Assembly: GCF_001748285.1 (NCBI RefSeq)
Contig: NZ_BDGT01000015.1
Span: forward strand, 42,048-106,047
Direction: 5' to 3'
Source of the DNA: Thermogemmatispora onikobensis
Lineage (GTDB): Bacteria > Chloroflexota > Ktedonobacteria > Ktedonobacterales > Ktedonobacteraceae
Length of the DNA stretch: 64,000 nt
A program made the position numbers and the translations under genes. Shown here in pieces: positions 54,201 through 61,014 of the stretch (the first letter of the stretch is position 1; the number at the start of each line of letters is the position of its first letter). The notes beneath the pieces are model-generated. The model was not told the DNA's origin and did not search any database. It saw only the letters and a program-made list of their open reading frames with translations.

Positions 54201-56046
54201 AAGCCGCTTTGAGGCAGCAACCCTACCCAGCGGGCGCGTCGTCCAGGTACCCCCCGGCGTCGGTAATGGCTCCTCGCGCTTGCCTGCTCTCCAGGCCGGA
54301 CGGCCCGGCGCCAATAGTGGGGAGCCAGCTCACCTGGCTGAGTTCGATGAGCTGGAGCTGGACCGCTATACGGAGTTCCACCAGCTGACCCGCGGCCTCA
54401 GCGAGGGCGTCTCGGACATGATTACCCTGAGCAGCGAGATGGAGGCGGTCATCCGCGAATGCGAGAGCATCTTCGCGCGCGAGAGCCGTCTAAGCACCAC
54501 CTTCCAGGACCGCTTGATGAAGACCCGCCTGGTGCCGCTCTCGTCGATGATCCCCCGCCTCTATCGCGCGGTCCGCTCGGTTGCGCTCAAGCAGCATAAG
54601 GAGATCAACTTTGTAACCGAAGGCGAAGATACCGAGGTCGATCGCACAGTCTATGAGGAGATCGCCGGCCCGCTGCTGCACCTGATGCGCAACGCCGTCA
54701 ATCACGCCATCGAAGAGCCAGAGGTACGTGTGCGCAAGGGCAAGCCGCCCGCGGGCCTCGTCAAGCTCTCAGCCTCCTATGAGGGCAATCAGGTAGTGAT
54801 TACGGTGCGCGACGATGGGACCGGCATCGATCCCGAGAAGGTACGTCAGGCGGCCATCGCTCGTGGACTGATCCGACCCGATCAGGCTCTCTCGCCCAGC
54901 GATGTCATCGATCTGATCTTCCGCCCCGGCTTTTCAACTGCCGAGGTAGTCAGCGAAGAAAGCGGGCGTGGCGTGGGCCTGGATGTGGTACGCGATAGCA
55001 TCTCTCGCCTGCGGGCCACGCTCGAGGTCGATTCGACTCCGGGCCAGGGCACAGCCTTCACTATGAAGTTCCCGACCAGCCTGGCGATTCAAAGCGTGAT
55101 GATGGTGCGTGTGGGGGACCAGCAGTATGCTGTCCCGACGACGCTGGTCGAGGCTATTGGACGGCTCGATACCTTTAAGCGCACTACCCACGGCGGGCGC
55201 CCGGCGGTCGTGGTGCAGAACGATGTCTATCCACTCAGCCAGCTTGCTCACTATCTCAAGCTGCCTGCCGGCGAGATTGACGAGCGCTCTCCGCTGCTCC
55301 TGGTGAATACAGGCCGTCATCGGGTGGCTCTGGTAGTGGACGAAGTCAAGACGCGCATGGACGTCGTCATGAAGAATCTGGGTCCGCACTTGCGCCATGT
55401 GCATGGCATTGCCGGCGGCACGGTGCTTGGCAACGGGCGCGTGATTCTGATCCTGGAGCTGAACGAACTCCTCTCGGTGCAGCGCCGTGGTACAGGGGCC
55501 ATCGCGGGGACCCTCTCGCAGCCGCAGGGGAGTCTGGCGATGGCAGCGACCGCGCAAGCGCAGATGCCGGCCTCAGTGGCTGCGGCAGCCACCACAGTGA
55601 CCGTCAACACCGGGGTGCTCCCTGCCGTGCGCCCGCCAGCAACGCCGCTCCCATCGCAGCGTGTGGAGCGCGGCAGGCATGTCCTGGTGGTGGACGATAG
55701 CCCGAGTGTACGCCGCGTGGTCGGCAATATGCTCAAGCAACACGGCTGGGAGGTCCAGACAGCCCGCGACGGCGTCGAGGCCCTGGAACTGATCTCTAGC
55801 CAGCCGCCGGCAGCGGTCCTGCTCGATATCGAGATGCCGCGCATGGATGGCTACGAGCTGATGGCCACCGTCCGCTCCCAGGAGCAGTATCGTACCCTGC
55901 CGTTGGTGGTCCTGACCTCGCGCGCCGCCTCGAAGCATAAACAGCGCGCCATGCAGCTCGGGGCCAGTGCCTACATTGTCAAACCCTATCAGGATGAAGA
56001 GCTGATCTCGACGCTCAATCGCCTCGTCTATGGCGCCAGTGCCTAG
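51277..56046 (+). CDS. Hybrid CheA kinase with two HPt domains and a receiver (PixL/ChpA-like)
   Basis: A 1589-residue kinase for the cluster. In order: HPt1 (1-110, His50 in RRTHTIGGSASMMDF); a low-complexity Gln/Pro/Ser linker (about 115-420) with nine serines in a row; charged coiled coil (about 420-690); a Pro/Ala stretch; HPt2 (about 750-850, His788 in THTLKGAAGMMGF); dimerisation domain (about 930-1080); ATPase with HLMRNAVNHAIEEP near 1135, DDGTGID and GRGVGLDVV; CheW-like domain (about 1275-1410); and receiver (about 1467-1585, Asp1517 in LLDIEMPRMDGY). The N box reads NAVNHAIE where CheA usually has NAxDHGIE. The start is uncertain: ATG 51277 has no strong ribosome site. It is the last gene of the set. 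Confidence 0.94.
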   Translation: MSNTFDKLSVLDSFIEEVKSYLPEIEANLDRLAQSPGDMDALEETYRRTHTIGGSASMMDFPGLAHVAHGMEDILGDVLDGLTTLDEPTLALLRRSLRRLHVLIDGIRDNSVNQDAIIAEDDADYSRYRALQEAAGKVVPGSTELASAPSQSAGELSGPQSQQPIAPEHYTHEYQDYQADQPGYQGQPQQTYQDYHDSSRYHAPTPPSQHYGFQEDGLGLGEPYAYQQRSAPSSSSSSSSSQSTPLPESPYPAAPSQESSLPSFDEMLAAFRTPSTPPDEEPLWPEDPVPLAQQSPETPASPSLPSAPATPSALDMLAAGFRSSEGSPSSAVSLPVNEQPRSPRAPSPLEELVNRFTAAQPEAQGRAAAADAALGALPDWPQPQQSLPGQPLPAQAPPSWPQPQPQPESQPEDALLLPASAVRLSSNLRQEALSLEEQVNTLHTLLAQLQQAISIIEEQRSEFRGFLDGSKDALERMEDWAGQAMGLNLRKSPEKVRRYLPLSVMWVVNTKLKKILELLSRITSGVEATDEQIQTTLRQLRGSVEACGDLLERLPQALTSQEPGWTPWEMQVARDASGVRERVTFERQGDLAALRAELEAKLREELRREYEQRPLSLTARMELERQIREEVRQEFERQRQLQHEIAGPDGQESYEELVRRLRNEIEIEVRREFLAQLTGNADLEAAAHLPQAGSGSGPLPALEIPRAQVSPPPVVAPPPPPAPAPAPSASSAASGSAISEGTDFGEEAAEIFRLEAEEHLQTISMNVAALEKSPEDRDILQSIRRATHTLKGAAGMMGFRLIADLCHVSEDLLDSIMEGRVAISPPVIGIILDTAETLDRLINNRGEDRATLEAAVAAMRARYADLLGEQQLSPLPAEEELESLLDSGEGPDSSTFSRTVSEAAPAAGELLMQRSPATELSVRVRLQKLDELVNLFGELLVNRSALEEHIQRLMRLVSDVSMSSERLRDVGQKLESRFEAATLPSGRVVQVPPGVGNGSSRLPALQAGRPGANSGEPAHLAEFDELELDRYTEFHQLTRGLSEGVSDMITLSSEMEAVIRECESIFARESRLSTTFQDRLMKTRLVPLSSMIPRLYRAVRSVALKQHKEINFVTEGEDTEVDRTVYEEIAGPLLHLMRNAVNHAIEEPEVRVRKGKPPAGLVKLSASYEGNQVVITVRDDGTGIDPEKVRQAAIARGLIRPDQALSPSDVIDLIFRPGFSTAEVVSEESGRGVGLDVVRDSISRLRATLEVDSTPGQGTAFTMKFPTSLAIQSVMMVRVGDQQYAVPTTLVEAIGRLDTFKRTTHGGRPAVVVQNDVYPLSQLAHYLKLPAGEIDERSPLLLVNTGRHRVALVVDEVKTRMDVVMKNLGPHLRHVHGIAGGTVLGNGRVILILELNELLSVQRRGTGAIAGTLSQPQGSLAMAATAQAQMPASVAAAATTVTVNTGVLPAVRPPATPLPSQRVERGRHVLVVDDSPSVRRVVGNMLKQHGWEVQTARDGVEALELISSQPPAAVLLDIEMPRMDGYELMATVRSQEQYRTLPLVVLTSRAASKHKQRAMQLGASAYIVKPYQDEELISTLNRLVYGASA
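51973..51999 (+). repeat. TCT trinucleotide repeat x9 in cheA
   Basis: Nine perfect TCT units encoding nine serines in the disordered linker of the hybrid CheA. Being a pure codon repeat, it can change length without a frameshift. Confidence 0.95.
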
Positions 56047-56194
56047 ATCAGCGGGCAGAAGGGCCGGACCATTTGACAGGCGGCAGCGGGCGGCTCCTCT
56101 GTCGCTGCTGCTGCGCTCCTCCGCATGGCAAAGCTGCATATGGCCCGGCCTGACCGACCCATCAATGTAATACGAAGATCTGTAGAAGCGTACA

Positions 56195-56389
56195 ATGGGT
56201 GTAGAACGAGCAGTAACGCGCTGGTATGTACAGCGTCAGCGGCTGCTCGCCGAGATTGAAAGTCTTGAGCAGGCCCTTGCGGAGCAAGGGCAGCGGGAAG
56301 AGCAGCGGGAACAGCTGGCAGCCCGTCTAGAGGAGGCGCGAGCGCGCCTGCAGCGCCTGGGACCCTGCCCTAAACCGATGATGGGCTAG
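56195..56389 (+). CDS. Small coiled-coil protein
   Basis: A 64-residue charged protein that is almost entirely one predicted coiled coil (LLAEIESLEQALAEQ then Glu/Arg/Gln heptads) with a Gly-Pro-Cys-Pro ending. No family recognised. It follows cheA by about 150 bases on the same strand. The bases just before the ATG contain AAGCGTACAA, matching 10 of 11 bases of the inverted repeat in front of the XRE gene at 63.7 kb. No ribosome site is evident, so expression is uncertain. Confidence 0.5.
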   Translation: MGVERAVTRWYVQRQRLLAEIESLEQALAEQGQREEQREQLAARLEEARARLQRLGPCPKPMMG

Positions 56390-56624
56390 GGAGCAAAAGG
56401 TCCCAGTGTGCAGCAAGCTCTCACAGCTGGCCGCGCTCGCTGCTCTTGCATCCAGGCTGTTCCTGTCCCTCTGCCTGCTTCTGCCTTCGTCCTCTGCTTG
56501 CCTCACGAAGCCGCCGGACTGGCAGGCGAGCAGCGTCTGGCCGCCTGCCGCGTCGATTGGGCAGGCAACGTCATGAATTGACGCAGGCAGGGTGACTAAA
56601 GCAGGGCGACCAGACAGCCGCTGC

Positions 56625-56653
56625 GGGAGGGAGGGAGGAAGGAAGGAAGGAAG
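56625..56653. repeat. Purine tetranucleotide array
   Basis: Three GGGA units followed by four GGAA units and a G, 21 bases after... the nearest gene end being leuB at 56675. All bases are purines on the plus strand, so a triplex- or H-DNA-forming tendency is possible. Confidence 0.85.
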
Positions 56654-56674
56654 ACCGGGCAGCCCTGGCGCCGA

Positions 56675-57784
56675 TCAGGATAAAGTCGCCGTAACGGCCT
56701 CGGCGATCAGGCTTCCCATCTCCTCGGTCCTGACGATGGTTTTTCCCTCTTCCTGCAGATCTTCGGTCCGATAGCCAGCATCAATCACATGCTCCACGGC
56801 CTGCTCAACTGCCTGAGCCTCCCTCTCCAGACCCAGGGAGTGGCGCAGCAACATCGCCAGCGAGAGGATCGAAGCGATTGGATTAGCCTTATGCTGGCCG
56901 GCGATATCGGGGGCTGAGCCGTGGATCGGTTCGTAGAGGCCGAAAGTTCCGTGTGCTGTCCGCCGTGTTCCCAGGCTTGCCGACGGAAGCATGCCCATAG
57001 AACCAGCGAGCATGGAGGCCTCATCGGTCAAAATATCGCCAAACATATTTTCCGTAACGATCACATCGAAGCTGGCAGGGCGGCGGATCAGATGCATCGC
57101 GCAGGCATCGACCAGCAGATGCTCAAAGGCGATGTCGGGATAGTCGGCGGCGACACGTTCGGCCACGCGGCGCCAGAGGCGCGAAGAACTGAGCACGTTG
57201 GCTTTATCAACCGAAGTGACCTTCTTTTTGGAACGGCCCCGGGCCAACTCGAAGGCCGTACGTACAATACGCTCAATCTCCCCCTCACTGTAAAGCAGCG
57301 TATCGATGGCCTCCAGGCCGTGGGGAGTCTGGCGGATCTCGCTGGGCTTGCCGAAATAGATACCGCCCGTGAGTTCGCGCACGACCAGCAGGTCGGTCCC
57401 CTCAAGGATCGAAGGCTTCAGTGTTGAGGCATTCAGTAGCGCCTTAAACGGGCGCACCGGACGCAGATTCGCAAACAATTCCAGCTCTTTGCGCAGGCGG
57501 AAGAGGGCGCGCTCGGGCTGGACCTTGGAGTTGGGGCCTTCGTAGCGAGAGACGCCTCCCACCGCGCCGAAGAGGATGGCATCGCTCTCTTGACAGAGGG
57601 CCATGGTCGCATCGGAAATGGCGTCGCCCTCGGCCTCAATGGCGGCGGCTCCAACGAGGGCCTGGGTGGTCTGGAAAGTGTGGCCAAAGCGGGCACCGAC
57701 CCGTTCCAGCACGCGCAGAGCCTGGGTGGTCACCTCGGGGCCGATACCATCGCCTGGCAGGACGGCGATCTTATAGGTACCCAA
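56675..57784 (-). CDS. leuB: 3-isopropylmalate dehydrogenase
   Basis: Catalyses the third step of leucine synthesis, oxidising and decarboxylating 3-isopropylmalate with NAD. The 369-residue chain begins [17 protein letters not shown] as expected and has [16 protein letters not shown], the [12 protein letters not shown] block, the catalytic Lys region [23 protein letters not shown] and the NAD-binding [16 protein letters not shown] chose TTG at 57784 because GGGAGG lies 9 bases upstream; the frame stays open to 57880 with residues outside the family. It stands alone, with no leuCD or leuA beside it, and is divergent from the redox operon. Confidence 0.94.
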   Translation of the reverse strand: MGTYKIAVLPGDGIGPEVTTQALRVLERVGARFGHTFQTTQALVGAAAIEAEGDAISDATMALCQESDAILFGAVGGVSRYEGPNSKVQPERALFRLRKELELFANLRPVRPFKALLNASTLKPSILEGTDLLVVRELTGGIYFGKPSEIRQTPHGLEAIDTLLYSEGEIERIVRTAFELARGRSKKKVTSVDKANVLSSSRLWRRVAERVAADYPDIAFEHLLVDACAMHLIRRPASFDVIVTENMFGDILTDEASMLAGSMGMLPSASLGTRRTAHGTFGLYEPIHGSAPDIAGQHKANPIASILSLAMLLRHSLGLEREAQAVEQAVEHVIDAGYRTEDLQEEGKTIVRTEEMGSLIAEAVTATLS

Positions 57785-58164
57785 TGCAGGAATCCTCCCT
57801 GTACGATTTAAGCCTTGACCTCCAACTTGAGGTGAACCTACGTAGGATAGGTTCGCTATCCGCTGGACGGACAGTGCCATGATAGCCGATTAGGGACAGC
57901 AAGGCAAGGCAGGAGGGGAGCAGGTCGGAAAGAGCAAGGAAAAGCCAGTGAAGAAAGAGGCTGGCAGAGTGAGAAAGCGGCTGCGGAGGCCGCCCCGCGG
58001 CGCGCCCTTTTCTGGCACCAATGGGTGAAACGTGCTATAATAAACTGCGGACCACAAGGCCAGGAGAAGCGTGCCCCTCCAAGCGAGGAACCCCTGTTCC
58101 AGTGCCGAGAGAGCAAGTCACCTCATCTTTAGCGAGGGGCAATCAGTAGAGGAGCAATCATCCT
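57785..58164. other. Divergent region between leuB and the redox operon
   Basis: 380 bases that hold the plus-strand promoter listed at 58012 and an approximately 120-base leader before nuoB. No leader peptide rich in leucine and no T-box motif was seen on the leuB side. Confidence 0.5.
58012..58041 (+). promoter_or_regulatory. Promoter of the nuoB-led redox operon
   Basis: Perfect -10 TATAAT (58036-58041), an 18-base spacer and CTGGCA (58012-58017, 4/6 match), giving a start near 58048. Confidence 0.6.
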
Positions 58165-58773
58165 ATGAGCAATACGACGAGCCAGCAAGCGGGGGAGAAA
58201 GCCTCAGTCCCTGGGACGCGGCGCAAGCCCGTTCCCATTACGATGGCGACTGGCCCCCACGAATATACGCCTGGTGATCAAGAGCTACCGGTGGCGATTA
58301 CCAGCCTAGCCGATATGCTTCAATGGGCTCAAAACTGGGCGCGCTCACGCTCGGTGTGGCCGCTGGGCTATGGTCTGGCCTGCTGTGCTATCGAAATGAT
58401 GGCGAGTGCCCAGTCGCACTATGACCTGTCCCGTTTTGGCTCGGAGGTCTTCCGCTCCAGTCCGCGCCAGGCCGACCTGATGATTGTCGCGGGTACGGTC
58501 TCGGTGAAAATGGCGCCGCGCTTGCGCCTGCTCTGGGAGCAGATGCCCGAGCCGAAGTGGGTGATCAGCATGGGGCAGTGTGCCAATTCGGGCGGTGAGT
58601 TCTACGATAGCTACTACACCGTTCAGGGCGTCGATACCATTGTGCCGGTTGATGTCTATGTGCCCGGTTGCCCGCCGCGGCCAGAGGCACTGATCGAAGG
58701 GCTGCTCAAGCTGCGCGAGAAGATTCTCAAGCAGGGCCTGAAGGTGCGCGGTGAGAAGGAAGGCGAGGTGTAG
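58165..58773 (+). CDS. nuoB: NADH-quinone oxidoreductase subunit B (NuoB-like)
   Basis: A 202-residue complex I subunit that holds the terminal [4Fe-4S] cluster N2 near quinone. The cluster ligands are all present: tandem Cys73-Cys74 in [10 protein letters not shown], Cys139 in MGQCANSGG and Cys169 in [11 protein letters not shown]. The N-terminal 45 residues are an extra hydrophilic segment. It is the first gene of a four-gene operon, yet nuoA, C, D and the membrane subunits are absent here, so it may serve a partial or alternative complex. GGAG lies about 10 bases before the ATG. Confidence 0.93.
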   Translation: MSNTTSQQAGEKASVPGTRRKPVPITMATGPHEYTPGDQELPVAITSLADMLQWAQNWARSRSVWPLGYGLACCAIEMMASAQSHYDLSRFGSEVFRSSPRQADLMIVAGTVSVKMAPRLRLLWEQMPEPKWVISMGQCANSGGEFYDSYYTVQGVDTIVPVDVYVPGCPPRPEALIEGLLKLREKILKQGLKVRGEKEGEV

Positions 58774-58776
58774 CCT

Positions 58777-59517
58777 ATGCGTGGCATCCTGCAGGGAATG
58801 GGGCTGACCTTCAGCCACCTCTTCCGGCCCAAGGTGACACGGCTCTATCCTTATGAGAAGCCTAAACTACCGCCGCGGAGCCGCGGGCTGATCCAGTTGA
58901 TTGCGGAAGAGGGACTCAAGACCGAACTCAATTTAAAGTGCGAGGCCTGCCTGCTCTGCGAGAAGGCCTGTCCGCCGCGCGCCATCACCATCGAGTATGA
59001 GCCGTTGCACCGCTGGAAGGAACGGCCCTGGTTCCGTTCCTATATTCGGGAGGGCGCCGAGAAATTCACTTCGCGCAAGATCCCAGAAGCGACCGGCATC
59101 TCAAAAGCCGGTTTCTATACGCCACGCATCTCCGAGTATGCGACAGAGTATCCCAATCGCCCGGTTGCACCCTGTGTGGCGATGCCGGTCAAAGATCATC
59201 TGGAGCCAGAGATTGACCTGAGCAAAGTGGACGAGTTACTGGAGCAATGGCCACATGAGGCGGCGGCTCTGCCGGCCCTGCTGGATGCTGTGATGGACCA
59301 TTATGGCTACTTGCCATTGCAGGCCGCCAAACGCATCGTCCAGGCGCGCGGTGTCGATCTCAGCGATATCTTTGGGATCGCGACGCTCAGTCCAAAGTTC
59401 AAGCCGGCGCCGGCAGTCAAGGGGATTACGCGCGATGATCAGCCCGAGCGCGGGCTGGCGCCCGATAAGCGCGGGGTGTGGGGAAATATTCATCATGAGA
59501 GGCAGCCAGATGCCTGA
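58777..59517 (+). CDS. NuoI-like ferredoxin fused to the helical part of NuoE
   Basis: A 246-residue composite. Residues 1-80 resemble the N-terminus of NuoI (GILQGMGLTFSHLFRPKVTRLYP) with a single [4Fe-4S] motif, Cys55-Cys58-Cys61-Cys65; the second cluster motif of normal NuoI is missing. Residues about 145-205 match the N-terminal helical region of NuoE (LPALLDAVMDHYGYLPLQAAKRIVQ, then GVDLSDIFGIAT), but the thioredoxin-like [2Fe-2S] half that should follow is absent and the chain ends in a charged tail. The gene starts 3 bases after nuoB and overlaps the NuoF-like gene by 8 bases. It may bridge NuoB and the NuoF-like subunit as a wire with one cluster; this is inference. Confidence 0.85.
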   Translation: MRGILQGMGLTFSHLFRPKVTRLYPYEKPKLPPRSRGLIQLIAEEGLKTELNLKCEACLLCEKACPPRAITIEYEPLHRWKERPWFRSYIREGAEKFTSRKIPEATGISKAGFYTPRISEYATEYPNRPVAPCVAMPVKDHLEPEIDLSKVDELLEQWPHEAAALPALLDAVMDHYGYLPLQAAKRIVQARGVDLSDIFGIATLSPKFKPAPAVKGITRDDQPERGLAPDKRGVWGNIHHERQPDA

Positions 59518-60841
59518 GTTCGATTCGGCCTATCGCGTTCTGCGACGGCGCGGCGAGCCTGATCTGCGCTCGCTCCAGAGTTACCGGCAGCAGGGAGGCT
59601 ATAGCGCGCTCGAACGTGCTCTGCATGATCAGACGCCTGAGCAGGTGATCCAGCTGGTGAGTGAGGCCCGCTTGCGCGGGCGCGGCGGTGCTGGGCGCCT
59701 GACGGCAGAGAAGTGGCGTATTGTGCGCCGTCAGCAGGAATCGCCCAAATACGTCATTTGCAATGCCTACGATGCCGATCCACGCTCGTGGGCAGCGCGC
59801 TCGTTGTTGGAGCGCAATCCGCACCAGGTGATCGAAGGAATCCTACTGGCCGCCTATGCCGTCGGGGCAACGGAGGCCTATTTGATGACGCGCAGCCTCT
59901 TCCGTGAGGGAATCGAGGCGGTGCAGCAAGCGCTCAATGAAGCCTTGGAGGCTGGACTGGTCGGTCGCTCGATCCTCGGGACGACCTTCCACTGTACGAT
60001 TAACGTGGTCGGCTTCGACATTGGCTTCATCGGTGGAGAAGAGACAGTTCAGATTGCCGTCATCAAGGGCCGGCGCGGAATGCCCGAGCAGCGACCGCCC
60101 TATCCAGCCATCTATGGGTTGTGGGACAAGCCGACTGCCATCAACTCGCTGGAGACGCTGGCCAATGTGCCTCTCATTGTGCGCGATGGCCCCGAGGCTT
60201 TCCGGCGGCTGGGAAGTGAGACGACGCCTGGTACGAAGGTGCTGACCATCTACGATGCCGTTCCCGATGCTGAGCCGAGGGTGGTCGAGGTCCCCTTTGG
60301 AACCAGCCTGCGCGAGATCCTGCGCCATGCTGGCCTGAGTCATCCAGACAGCGAGCTGCGCGCTGTCGTTGTTGGCGGCGCAGAGGGGGGGGCTTTACCG
60401 GTCAATCTGCTCGATCTGCCTTTTGACTTTGATCCTCTCGAGGAGGCCGGCGCCATTGTGGGATCTGGCGTCATCGAGCTTCTGCCCGCTCAGACCTGCA
60501 TGGTGGCCTGGGCGATGGAGCGCACACGCTATCTGAGCAATGAGTCGTGTGGCAAGTGTGTCCCCTGCCGCATCGGGGTCAAGCGTATGACGGGCGTCCT
60601 CGAAGGCATTATCAGCGACCTGGGCGTGCGCTCGGATCTCGATCTGCTGGATGAGCTGGCCGGCTATGTTCCCGATGGCTCTCTCTGTGGCTTCGGCATC
60701 CAGGCCCCCAATGCGTATAAGACGGCCCGCCGCTATTGGCCAGAGCATTTCCAGATGCATATTGAAGAGCAACAGTGTCCAACGGGGACCTGTGTGCCGG
60801 TGCGCTCCCATCGCTTCGTCACCAAGCACGTGCTGCCCTAA
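59510..60841 (+). CDS. Divergent NuoF-like flavoprotein
   Basis: A 443-residue relative of the 51-kDa complex I subunit. The FMN loop RLRGRGGAG (55-62) is kept, as are the GGEET region, the SLBB-like domain (EVPFGTSLREILRHAG) and the C-terminal [4Fe-4S] motif ESCGKCVPCRIG (Cys347, 350, 353) with Cys393. The NADH-pocket signature NADEGEPG is replaced by NAYDADPR (about 85-92), so NADH may not be its substrate, or it may bind it differently. The start is ATG 59510, overlapping the previous gene; an ATG 15 bases earlier is possible. A further upstream frame extension looks non-coding. Confidence 0.9.
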   Translation: MPEFDSAYRVLRRRGEPDLRSLQSYRQQGGYSALERALHDQTPEQVIQLVSEARLRGRGGAGRLTAEKWRIVRRQQESPKYVICNAYDADPRSWAARSLLERNPHQVIEGILLAAYAVGATEAYLMTRSLFREGIEAVQQALNEALEAGLVGRSILGTTFHCTINVVGFDIGFIGGEETVQIAVIKGRRGMPEQRPPYPAIYGLWDKPTAINSLETLANVPLIVRDGPEAFRRLGSETTPGTKVLTIYDAVPDAEPRVVEVPFGTSLREILRHAGLSHPDSELRAVVVGGAEGGALPVNLLDLPFDFDPLEEAGAIVGSGVIELLPAQTCMVAWAMERTRYLSNESCGKCVPCRIGVKRMTGVLEGIISDLGVRSDLDLLDELAGYVPDGSLCGFGIQAPNAYKTARRYWPEHFQMHIEEQQCPTGTCVPVRSHRFVTKHVLP

Positions 60842-61014
60842 AAAAAGCAAGAGCATCCACGGCTGTCAGATCAGACGGCTCAACGGTCGGTCACACGGTC
60901 AGTCAAACAGTCGGTGTCTGGGACGCAAAGCGGCGTTCTGCCTCTGTTCTGCGCGCTGATCCAGCGTGCCAGGCACGTCGTGAGACTGCTCACTCGAAAA
61001 GAGGCATATTCGTC

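Noticed and set aside
57785..57950. Leucine-responsive leader or T-box before leuB
   Set aside because: No Leu-rich leader frame, no T-box sequence and no terminator hairpin were found on the minus strand.
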